Source: an uncultured Helicobacteraceae bacterium (GTDB lineage: Bacteria > Campylobacterota > Campylobacteria > Campylobacterales > Helicobacteraceae). Taken from it: a stretch of DNA of 8,174 bases. Positions 1 to 5,838 of this stretch are shown here, in pieces; the stretch's first letter is position 1; each line of letters starts with the position of its first letter. The notes beneath the pieces are model-generated. The model had not been told where the DNA came from. It made no database searches and saw nothing but the letters and a program-made list of their open reading frames with translations. The stretch covers positions 1 through 8,174 of the forward strand of contig CAKVEH010000058.1 of the NCBI GenBank assembly GCA_934728205.1, in the 5' to 3' direction. The translations under genes and the position numbers were made by a program.

Positions 1-369
1 CCACAATAAATCCTCGCTTTTCCAAATAATCTCTCTAATGCTCCACACCAAAATAATACTCGCAAAACTTAAAAAAGCAATAGCCACGATTTGCGTAAGC
101 GGTGCAATGTCAGTAAGCACGGTATCCATATGCACAAAAGTGGATAAAAACCAACTAATATAGCGCGAGAAATTATCCCATTCTTTATAGCCAATCACGG
201 CGCGCCCCAAATCATCGATATAATATACATCAGCACGGATAATACTCATAATGCCTAAAAGATAGAGGCTAAAGGCGATTAAAAAATATTTCCAAAATCC
301 TTGCGTATGGAAAAACGCCCAAGAGGCAATAACAAATTCCTTAATACTGCGAGAGAAATGTCGTAGCAT
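1..369 (-). CDS. GtrII-type membrane glucosyltransferase, N-terminal part (runs off the left edge)
   Basis: This is an open frame of 123 codons from an ATG at 369 to the window edge with no stop; it was translated by hand. It begins MLRHFSRSIK. A hydrophobic segment lies at about residues 27-44 (KYFLIAFSLYLLGIMSII) and a second at about 93-110. Between them is YYIDDLGRAVIGYKEW (49-64), followed by an Arg in SRYISW. The DDxxR...GYxxW pattern after a first membrane helix is what I know from the GtrII/Glucos_trans_II family of serotype-converting glucosyltransferases, which move glucose from undecaprenyl-phosphate-glucose onto O-antigen or another surface glycan on the periplasmic side. The gene starts one base after the gtrB stop, and its ribosome binding site (AAAAAGGA) lies inside the end of gtrB, so the two are probably translationally coupled. 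That pairing supports the call. The acceptor glycan cannot be told, and the C-terminal part is missing from view. Confidence 0.75.
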   Translation of the reverse strand, partial: MLRHFSRSIKEFVIASWAFFHTQGFWKYFLIAFSLYLLGIMSIIRADVYYIDDLGRAVIGYKEWDNFSRYISWFLSTFVHMDTVLTDIAPLTQIVAIAFLSFASIILVWSIREIIWKSEDLLW

Positions 370-370
370 A

Positions 371-1423
371 TTAGTCCTTTTTATTAGATTTAGTGGTGCT
401 TGCTTTTGTCTTTTTGTTTGCTTGTGTAGCTTGCTTGTCCTTAAATTGCTCGAGGATATAAATCGGACGCATTTTGACTTGCTCATAAATCCTAGCAATA
501 TACTCGCCAATCACACCAAGAAGCATTAACTGAATCCCACCAATAAAGGTGATAACCACCATAAGGCTAGGATACCCAGCCACAGGGTTACCATACACAA
601 TCGTATCAATAATACGGTGGATTCCATACACCACCGCCACAATACTCATAAGCCCCCCAAGCACAAAGGCAATGCGCAATGGAGCAGTGCTAAAGCTCAC
701 GATTCCCTCAATGGCATATTTAAAGAGATTCCAAAAGCTCCAACTTGATGTGCCCTTAAAGTGCGGAATATACTCATATTCTAAGCACTCGCGCTTAAAC
801 CCAACCCACGCAAATATCGCTTTTGAGAATCTATGATATTCTTTAAGCTCTAAAATCGCCTCTATCACTTCCCTATCCATTAAGCGAAAATCCCGCACGC
901 CAGATTCGATTTTTACCTCTGAGAGCAAGTTTGAGAGCTTATAAAAAATTTCACTTAAAGTCGCGCGGATTTTAGACTCTCCAGCGCGTGTAGTGCGTCT
1001 AGCATAGATGACTTTTGTTGTGCGATTGGAATTAAGCCAGATTCTTACCATTTCAATAATTAAATGTGGAGGGTCTTGCAAGTCCGCATCAATTAAAATC
1101 ACGCCCTCCCCGCTTGCTTCTCTCAAACCCGCTAAAATTGCTGCTTCTTTGCCAAAATTACGCGAAAAAGAAAGCACTTTAATGTTTTTTGCCTTTGAGC
1201 ACATATCTTGCAAAATCTCTAAAGTTTTATCCCTACTCCCATCATTGACAAAGACTATTTCATAGGTTATATGTGGGAATTCCTTTTGGACTTGTTGCAT
1301 TGTGAGGACGATTTGACTTTGAAACTTTGGCAGTGAAATTTCTTCGTTATAGCAAGGCACTACTATTGAAATGCCTTGTGAAACACTTTTAGAACTACTT
1401 GCAGGAGTATTTGCCGTGCTCAT
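371..1423 (-). CDS. gtrB: GtrB-like polyprenyl-phosphate glycosyltransferase (GT2 family)
   Basis: This 350-residue protein is a family 2 glycosyltransferase of the GtrB/dolichol-phosphate-mannose-synthase type, expected to transfer glucose from UDP-glucose to undecaprenyl phosphate at the inner face of the cytoplasmic membrane. Visible motifs are VVPCYNEE (21-28), VNDGSRDKT (59-67), the metal-binding DADLQDPP (112-119), GVRDFRLMDR (175-184) and a basic KGTSSW region (223-228). Two membrane helices follow at about 247-268 and 286-310, ending in GVIGEYIARIYEQVK, the typical GtrB C-terminus. After that comes a tail of about 25 residues rich in Lys, Thr and Ser (about 326-350), which is not part of the catalytic fold. 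The ATG at 1423 has an AAGGA at 1432-1436 with 8-base spacing. The GtrII-type gene downstream would be the user of the lipid-linked sugar. ArnC- or DPM-like donors such as other hexoses remain possible; sugar identity is inferred from the neighbour. Confidence 0.88.
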   Translation of the reverse strand: MSTANTPASSSKSVSQGISIVVPCYNEEISLPKFQSQIVLTMQQVQKEFPHITYEIVFVNDGSRDKTLEILQDMCSKAKNIKVLSFSRNFGKEAAILAGLREASGEGVILIDADLQDPPHLIIEMVRIWLNSNRTTKVIYARRTTRAGESKIRATLSEIFYKLSNLLSEVKIESGVRDFRLMDREVIEAILELKEYHRFSKAIFAWVGFKRECLEYEYIPHFKGTSSWSFWNLFKYAIEGIVSFSTAPLRIAFVLGGLMSIVAVVYGIHRIIDTIVYGNPVAGYPSLMVVITFIGGIQLMLLGVIGEYIARIYEQVKMRPIYILEQFKDKQATQANKKTKASTTKSNKKD

Positions 1424-1443
1424 TTTATAATCCTTACGCGATA

Positions 1444-1476
1444 ATTTTATACATTGAAGTGGGTATTGTATAGCAT
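1444..1476 (-). promoter_or_regulatory. candidate promoter for gtrB
   Basis: The 109-base gap between the PLP-enzyme gene and gtrB contains, read on the minus strand, a run of seven A followed by TGC-TATACAAT (-10-like, with the TGn extension) and, about 20 bases nearer the gene, TATAAAAT at 1444-1451. Campylobacter and Helicobacter vegetative promoters are usually an extended -10 with AT-rich upstream sequence and no clear -35, so either fits. This would let the Gtr pair be transcribed independently of the genes upstream. No terminator-like hairpin with a T-run was found between the two genes, so read-through is also possible. Confidence 0.4.
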
Positions 1477-1532
1477 TTTTTTGAATGTTTTATTAACAAA
1501 TGATTTTGTGTGAATTATTTTAAGCGCGATTC

Positions 1533-2933
1533 TTATGAACGCAAAATTTTTATGCCAGCGTGAATGCTTTGGACTAAATATTCTATATCTTCTAAATTAT
1601 GTGTGTAATGCAAGCTCACTCTAAGCCAACCCGGTCTTTTTTGTGGATTTTTAAAAAGTGAATAAAGGAGTTTTTTAGATTCTTGATTGGTAAAGTTTAG
1701 AGAATCTAAGTCCATCAAATAATGCCCATAAGGTCCTGCACAAGAACACCCAGCGCGCGTTTGGATTCCAAACTTTTGACTTAAAAACACACTTAAATCA
1801 AATGGCGAAACACACGCGATATTAAAACTCACAATGCCTAAAGAATCGCTCTTAGGATTCTCCCAATCACCATACAAACTAATGGCAGGGATTTTTTTAA
1901 GCTCATTTAAAAGAATCTGGCTTAAAACTCGCTCACGGCGAGCAATATTCTCTAGCCCCACCTCATTACGAAGCTGATATGCCAATGCCGCACGCAAAAG
2001 CCCTATAATCGGTGGCGTGCCTGCCTCCTCTCTACGCTCATAATCCTCCACATACAAATGTCCATCATCACTCGCATACTCTATCACACCTCCACCACTA
2101 AAACTCGGGCTTGGCGTTTGGAAAAAGTGCTTGTGCATCGCCAAAAGCCCACAAGAACCTACACCACCTAAGAGTTTATGAGGAGCAAGAAAAAGTGCGT
2201 TGCAATGTTTGGATTGAATGTCAATATGCGGACTTGCGCTTGCTACATCAAAGGCAAGCGGTGCGTTTGGTGCGTATTTGGCAAAAAGTTTGGCGATTTT
2301 TTCTTGTGGAGAGAGAATCCCACTGACATTAGAAGCAAGGCAAAATGAGCCGATAATCTCTGCATTTTCTTGTTGAGCTTGGCGTAATTGTGCCTCTAAA
2401 GCAGATATATCAAATCGCCCTGTGGAATCTAGCCCAATTTTGACAATCTCACAAAACCCCTCGCGCAAAGAAATTTCATTAGAATGATGTTCATAAGAGC
2501 TAATAAACACTTTTGGCAAGCGAGATTGCTTTGGCATTTGGATTCTTTGTCTGCTTTGTGGGGGGATATAAATACCGAGTAATTCTTGGAACTTCTTAAT
2601 CGCACCACTTGCACCGCTCCCACAAGCAACGAGCAAAAACTCATCATCTAGTCCTAATGCCTGCTTAGTGCGTGCTCTTGCCTCATCATAGAGGGCGGAA
2701 GTGATTTTAGAATGACTTGAGCTAAAAGAATGTGTATTAGAATAAAATGGCAAAATTTCAGCGATACGCGATTCTATACTCTTATACGCAAGCCCTGAAG
2801 CTGTCCAATCAAAATATTTACTTTGAGAATCAATAATGATACTCTCACGCACCTGCTGAACTTTCTCGCCTAAATCTAAGTCCTCATCTAAAAGTGGGGC
2901 AAAAAAACGTTGCACAATGGGCGTGATTTGCAT
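1533..2933 (-). CDS. class V aminotransferase-fold PLP enzyme, cysteine desulfurase-like
   Basis: The 466-residue protein has the layout of the NifS/SufS/CsdA fold type I PLP enzymes. Visible landmarks are the GSGASGA phosphate-binding turn (105-111), EHHSNE (148-153, the His that stacks on PLP), SNVSG (201-205), FDVASASPHID (228-238, the Asp that pairs with the PLP ring nitrogen), APHKLLGG (250-257, with Lys253 the likely Schiff-base lysine), EEAGTPP (302-308), and TRAGCSCAGPYGH (392-404). By position Cys398 lines up with the catalytic Cys of SufS (RxGxxC), and Cys396 is an extra cysteine. The enzyme is therefore likely to act on cysteine or a related sulfur amino acid, but the substrate is not shown. 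No IscU/NifU scaffold is nearby, and Helicobacter has a separate NifS/NifU pair. It resembles what I recall as HP0405 of H. pylori. The start follows the upstream gene's stop by 9 bases with only a weak ribosome binding site (GAGTAAG in the upstream gene's end), suggesting coupled translation. Confidence 0.82.
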   Translation of the reverse strand: MQITPIVQRFFAPLLDEDLDLGEKVQQVRESIIIDSQSKYFDWTASGLAYKSIESRIAEILPFYSNTHSFSSSHSKITSALYDEARARTKQALGLDDEFLLVACGSGASGAIKKFQELLGIYIPPQSRQRIQMPKQSRLPKVFISSYEHHSNEISLREGFCEIVKIGLDSTGRFDISALEAQLRQAQQENAEIIGSFCLASNVSGILSPQEKIAKLFAKYAPNAPLAFDVASASPHIDIQSKHCNALFLAPHKLLGGVGSCGLLAMHKHFFQTPSPSFSGGGVIEYASDDGHLYVEDYERREEAGTPPIIGLLRAALAYQLRNEVGLENIARRERVLSQILLNELKKIPAISLYGDWENPKSDSLGIVSFNIACVSPFDLSVFLSQKFGIQTRAGCSCAGPYGHYLMDLDSLNFTNQESKKLLYSLFKNPQKRPGWLRVSLHYTHNLEDIEYLVQSIHAGIKILRS

Positions 2934-2942
2934 TAAATATAC

Positions 2943-3683
2943 TTACTCAATTTCGATGATATAAGGCACACTTCTTACACCAGATTCTATTAAAACTCCG
3001 CTAAACTCCACAACATCTTTTGCCACAGATTCTGCCTCTTTGCCAACGCTAAATTTTTTGTCATACACATTTTGTAGCAGTGTTTTATTTGCATTTTCAT
3101 CGCTGCTTCTATGCTCCATTATGTAGCTTGCACGCGTGATTGAATCTGGTCCTAACAATGCCACAATATACATATCTACATTATACTGCTCCAATCGCTC
3201 ATCAAGCCCCGCAAGTTCCTTAGCACAATACATACAACTAGGGTCTGAAATAACTATAAGGCGTTTAGTAGTTGGTGATTTTGCACTGAAGTGGATTGCC
3301 CTATCTTTATACTTCTGTAAAACTTCTTTGACGACTGAATCTGTCATTTGCTTGTTTGCCTTTGTTATACTTTGTGTTTTAGAGCTTATTGTATCTACTA
3401 ACTTTTCATCAGCACTAAATGCGATTCCATCAAGGACCATAAGCACCTCGCTATCACTCGTAGAGAGGAGGGCTTCTTGTGTGCCATCATTTGATTGCAC
3501 TACGACAAGATCTAAGGAATGTCCTATGTCAGTTATTTCAACCACTTTAAAAGGGAGGTTTTTCTCATCAAGGGCTTTTTGGATTGTTTGTGTTTTTTGC
3601 TCTAAAGAAAGTTTTGGTGTAGAGCCCTTATCACACGCACCAAAACTTAGCAACGCGCACAACAATAAATATTTTACTCGCAT
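2943..3683 (-). CDS. periplasmic thioredoxin-fold (DsbC/DsbG-like) predicted lipoprotein
   Basis: This 246-residue protein starts with a secretion signal (MRVKYLLLCALLSFGAC). Cys17 is placed as a lipoprotein cysteine, although Phe at -3 makes the lipobox imperfect, and Asp is at +2. Residues about 25-110 form a charged N-terminal region of the size of a DsbC/DsbG dimerisation domain. The thioredoxin-like part follows with RLIVISDPSCMYCAKE; the redox pair is Cys150 and Cys153 (CMYC), and the cis-proline is probably Pro240 in RSVPYIIEI at the C-terminus. DsbC/DsbG proteins isomerise or reduce disulfides in periplasmic proteins; H. pylori has the related HP0377. The exact role (isomerase, or reductant for cytochrome c assembly) is not shown. 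The ATG at 3683 has a strong AAGGAG at 3689-3694 with 5-base spacing. It lies 64 bases downstream of lnt, the enzyme that completes lipoprotein acylation, and is probably co-transcribed with it. Confidence 0.8.
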   Translation of the reverse strand: MRVKYLLLCALLSFGACDKGSTPKLSLEQKTQTIQKALDEKNLPFKVVEITDIGHSLDLVVVQSNDGTQEALLSTSDSEVLMVLDGIAFSADEKLVDTISSKTQSITKANKQMTDSVVKEVLQKYKDRAIHFSAKSPTTKRLIVISDPSCMYCAKELAGLDERLEQYNVDMYIVALLGPDSITRASYIMEHRSSDENANKTLLQNVYDKKFSVGKEAESVAKDVVEFSGVLIESGVRSVPYIIEIE

Positions 3684-3747
3684 ATTTGCTCCTTACAATA
3701 TAGAATCTTTGCGCCATTTTACCCTAAACAAACACAATTTGGTTAAT

Positions 3748-5160
3748 TTAAGGCGTAATGATATAACTTTGACTCATATTGCCTGAGTGCAAAATCGTAG
3801 TTTGGTATTTGCGTGCATAAAATTTCAAAAGCATTTTTTGCAAAAATGGCTCAATGCTCGGATAAAACCACGCATTATTACTCATAGCAATGACAAATTG
3901 AGGATAATCTGCGTATAATTTTCTTGAAGTCGCTTCATAGCAAATTGCGTTGCGGAAGCGCATTCCAAAGATTCCAATATCACTAAACTCTTTACCAGAA
4001 GCAAATTGAAACATTTGTAAAACCCCAAATGAACGCACAAGAAAATCTGGTAATGGGATATTTTCTCCAAATGGCGCAAGAATCACTTTATCGATAAAAA
4101 AAACTTCATCGCCACTAAAAACAAAAGTGCTGTTGTAATATTCTCCATTATCCACCCGTAACGCGCCAGCGACAATGATAATGTCTTTAGCATATTGCTT
4201 AAGCCTGCTTATGACAAATTCACCAAACTCTCCACCAGATTCTAGCACCATTGGGAAAGCAATTTCAGGCAAAACAATAGCTTCTTTGTCCTCTGCAATC
4301 GCTTTTTGAATAAGGGCAAAATTCTCTTGTATGCTTGTGGCAATTTGCTCATCTTGCCACTTTAGATGCTGAGGGACATTCGTGTGTGAAAGATAAATGT
4401 GTTGAAGCATTTGGGTATTTGTATGACTTTGTGTCTCTTTAGAATCTGGCACAATTAACCCAAAATCAAGCGCAAGGATAAGTAAAAATATCCCAGCAAG
4501 ATTCTTAAATCGCCATTTATGTGGAGTCAAAAAACAATACAATCCGCAAACAATAAGCGCGAAATGCAAATAACTCACATCAAAATAGCTATACGCGAGC
4601 ACTGCTTCAGGCATAAGCCAATCAAAACCAAATGGCGTGATAAAGTGCATTATCAATAATCCCAAAAGCCGAATTACGAGGCATTCACAAAAAAGTAAGA
4701 GCCAAAAAATACCTCCATATATCAATGCAATAACACCAACAATAAAGGGAATAAGCATCTCTAAATCAACAAAACGAAAACTCAAACTCGCCCAATAAAA
4801 CCAAAATACTCCTACAAAAAAGCCAAAGCCAAAGCGTCTTTCTTTAGGGATTCTCAAATATACATATATACTCAAAAGTGCTAAAAAACTTCCCACAATA
4901 AGTGGAGTATCAGCATCAAAAGTGATATTACAAAGCGTTAAAACATAAATTGGTGTAGAAAATAAAAACGCCAAAAATGCGTCTATAAAGATAATGCAAA
5001 GTTTATAAGAAAATGTTTTTGGATTAAGCTCTTTTGTAAAAATACACTTCAAACAAGATTCTATCCTATCTTCAAATGACGGAATGTGTGTCTGTGTGCG
5101 CAAAATAGAAGCCTTTGAAGTGATAGAAGTGATAAAACGGCTAGATTGTAAAAATTTCAT
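3748..5160 (-). CDS. lnt: apolipoprotein N-acyltransferase
   Basis: The 470-residue protein transfers an acyl chain to the N-terminal cysteine of diacylated lipoproteins in the cytoplasmic membrane, the last step of lipoprotein maturation. From about residue 53 there are membrane helices (about 53-78, 86-104, 111-130, 135-172, 193-211, 219-238), then a nitrilase-type periplasmic domain. The catalytic triad seen in this family is present: Glu299 (LPEIAFP), Lys358 (FIDKVILAPFGE) and Cys407 (AICYEATSR), plus the SNNAWF motif. Two oddities: about 50 hydrophilic residues precede the first helix, and the protein ends only 63 residues after the catalytic Cys (GNMSQSYIITP), where the E. coli enzyme has about 125 more including its last membrane helix. 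The ATG at 5160 is chosen because AAGAGGG (5170-5176) lies 9 bases upstream; a GTG at 5166 in the same frame would be only 3 bases away and would give 472 residues. It is the first gene of the leftward group. Confidence 0.92.
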   Translation of the reverse strand: MKFLQSSRFITSITSKASILRTQTHIPSFEDRIESCLKCIFTKELNPKTFSYKLCIIFIDAFLAFLFSTPIYVLTLCNITFDADTPLIVGSFLALLSIYVYLRIPKERRFGFGFFVGVFWFYWASLSFRFVDLEMLIPFIVGVIALIYGGIFWLLLFCECLVIRLLGLLIMHFITPFGFDWLMPEAVLAYSYFDVSYLHFALIVCGLYCFLTPHKWRFKNLAGIFLLILALDFGLIVPDSKETQSHTNTQMLQHIYLSHTNVPQHLKWQDEQIATSIQENFALIQKAIAEDKEAIVLPEIAFPMVLESGGEFGEFVISRLKQYAKDIIIVAGALRVDNGEYYNSTFVFSGDEVFFIDKVILAPFGENIPLPDFLVRSFGVLQMFQFASGKEFSDIGIFGMRFRNAICYEATSRKLYADYPQFVIAMSNNAWFYPSIEPFLQKMLLKFYARKYQTTILHSGNMSQSYIITP

Positions 5161-5169
5161 TTCCACTTG

Positions 5170-5176
5170 CCCTCTT
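5170..5176 (-). promoter_or_regulatory. ribosome binding site that decides the lnt start
   Basis: Minus-strand AAGAGGG precedes two in-frame starts, GTG at 5166 and ATG at 5160. The spacing is 3 bases to the GTG and 9 bases to the ATG, so the ATG is favoured. Confidence 0.6.
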
Positions 5177-5182
5177 TAAAAG

Positions 5183-5193
5183 TGATAATTGTG
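5183..5193 (-). repeat. 11-bp leader element, lnt copy (CACAATTATCA)
   Basis: Read in the direction of lnt, CACAATTATCA lies just before the lnt ribosome binding site. An element with 10 of 11 matching bases, CACACTTATCA, sits in the same place before hslV at 5270-5280. Together they form an imperfect inverted repeat bracketing the divergent promoter region. Function is unknown; it may be an operator pair, a leader element or chance. Confidence 0.45.
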
Positions 5194-5207
5194 AAAAGAT
5201 TTGTGTA

Positions 5208-5216
5208 AATTTACCA
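5208..5216 (-). promoter_or_regulatory. candidate extended -10 for lnt
   Basis: On the minus strand TGG-TAAATT fits an extended -10 (TGn-TAnnnT). It would place a transcript start near 5201 and a leader of about 40 bases containing the CACAATTATCA element. It is a weak match, and no -35 is evident, as is usual in Helicobacter. Confidence 0.3.
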
Positions 5217-5226
5217 TAAATTGCGC

Positions 5227-5254
5227 TAAAATGGCGAACTTATCTTGTTAAAAT
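5227..5254 (+). promoter_or_regulatory. candidate promoter region of hslVU-era
   Basis: Two TAAAAT hexamers lie here, at 5227-5232 and 5249-5254. The second is preceded by TGT (TGt-TAAAAT, 5246-5254), the extended -10 form common in Helicobacter and Campylobacter, and would start transcription near 5261, about 32 bases before the hslV ATG. The first would start near 5239. The second overlaps the palindrome at 5244-5260. Confidence 0.45.
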
Positions 5255-5260
5255 AACAAG
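5244..5260. repeat. perfect 7-bp inverted repeat over the candidate hslV -10
   Basis: CTTGTTA-AAA-TAACAAG is a perfect 7-bp palindrome with a 3-base centre. It covers the candidate extended -10 of hslV, or lies just inside the transcript if the upstream TAAAAT is used. It could be a repressor operator or a small 5' mRNA hairpin. The outer CTTG...CAAG recalls the HspR-associated HAIR motif, but the internal bases and spacing differ. No T-run follows, so it is not a terminator. Confidence 0.5.
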
Positions 5261-5269
5261 GAAGTTTTA

Positions 5270-5280
5270 CACACTTATCA
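5270..5280 (+). repeat. 11-bp leader element, hslV copy (CACACTTATCA)
   Basis: This is the partner of the element at 5183-5193, immediately upstream of the hslV ribosome binding site (AGAGGA, 5282-5287). The two copies match at 10 of 11 positions when read in the direction of their own gene. Confidence 0.45.
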
Positions 5281-5292
5281 TAGAGGAAAAAT

Positions 5293-5838
5293 ATGTTTGA
5301 AGCAACCACCATATTAGGATACAAGGGACAATATAATGGCAAAGATTACGCCATTATCGGGGGTGATGGGCAAGTAACATTTGGTAATTGTGTCCTAAAG
5401 GGAAATGCAACGAAAGTGCGCACGCTCTATAATGACAAAATTTTAAGTGGATTTGCGGGTAGCACAGCCGATGCGTTTAGTTTGTTTGATATGTTTGAGC
5501 GAATCTTAGAGGGCAAAAAGGGCGAGCTTACGCGCTCTGTGCTAGAGTTTAGCAAGCAATGGAGAAGCGATAAATACTTACGCAAACTTGAAGCAATGAT
5601 GATAGTGCTTGATAAAGAACATATTTATATCCTAAGTGGCACAGGAGATGTGGTCGAGCCTCAAGATGGTAAAATTGCTGCCATTGGAAGTGGCGGAAAC
5701 TACGCACTAAGTGCAGCAAGAGCATTAGATAAATTTGGGAATCTTGCCCCAAAAGAACTCGTAGAAGAATCCCTCAAAATTGCAGGCGAGTTGTGCATTT
5801 ATACCAACACAAACATAAAAATTTTGGAGTTAGCATAA
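5293..5838 (+). CDS. hslV: HslV peptidase subunit of the HslUV (ClpQY) protease
   Basis: The 181-residue protein is the proteasome-like threonine peptidase that forms a double hexameric ring and degrades proteins fed by HslU in the cytoplasm. The N-terminus is [10 protein letters not shown]. The conserved TTI that is the mature start in the family begins at Thr5, so a four-residue propeptide MFEA must be removed to free the nucleophile, whereas E. coli HslV loses only Met. Other landmarks are GGDGQVT (23-29, Asp25), LKGNATKVR (35-43, Lys41), [11 protein letters not shown] (52-62), and [15 protein letters not shown] (131-145, Ser133). Length is normal for the family. Relative to E. coli there is a four-residue insertion before GGDGQ (around YNGK). 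The ATG at 5293 has AGAGGA at 5282-5287. It is the first gene of the rightward group and overlaps hslU by one base. The promoter area carries a palindrome that may be regulatory. Confidence 0.97.
   Translation: MFEATTILGYKGQYNGKDYAIIGGDGQVTFGNCVLKGNATKVRTLYNDKILSGFAGSTADAFSLFDMFERILEGKKGELTRSVLEFSKQWRSDKYLRKLEAMMIVLDKEHIYILSGTGDVVEPQDGKIAAIGSGGNYALSAARALDKFGNLAPKELVEESLKIAGELCIYTNTNIKILELA

Noticed and set aside
549..1265. Two plus-strand open frames of 95 and 85 residues
   Set aside because: Both are antisense to gtrB, which has clear GT2 motifs throughout.
1424..1532. Rho-independent terminator between the PLP-enzyme gene and gtrB
   Set aside because: No GC-containing stem followed by a T-run on the minus strand; only an AT-rich stretch with promoter-like hexamers.
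3136..3786. 216-residue open frame on the plus strand
   Set aside because: It lies opposite the thioredoxin-fold lipoprotein gene and the lnt end, shows no recognisable motif, and has no ribosome binding site; it is a shadow of the minus-strand gene.
5158..5166. GTG start for lnt at 5166
   Set aside because: The ribosome binding site is only 3 bases from the GTG but 9 bases from the ATG at 5160; the difference is two residues.
5244..5260. HAIR (HspR) operator
   Set aside because: HAIR is CTTGAGT-N7-ACTCAAG; here the inner half-sites are TTA/TAA and the centre is 3 bases, so only CTTG/CAAG agree.
5793..5837. Upstream extension of hslU by 15 codons
   Set aside because: It would overlap hslV, and the family N-terminus begins at the ATG at 5838, which has a GGAG at good spacing.
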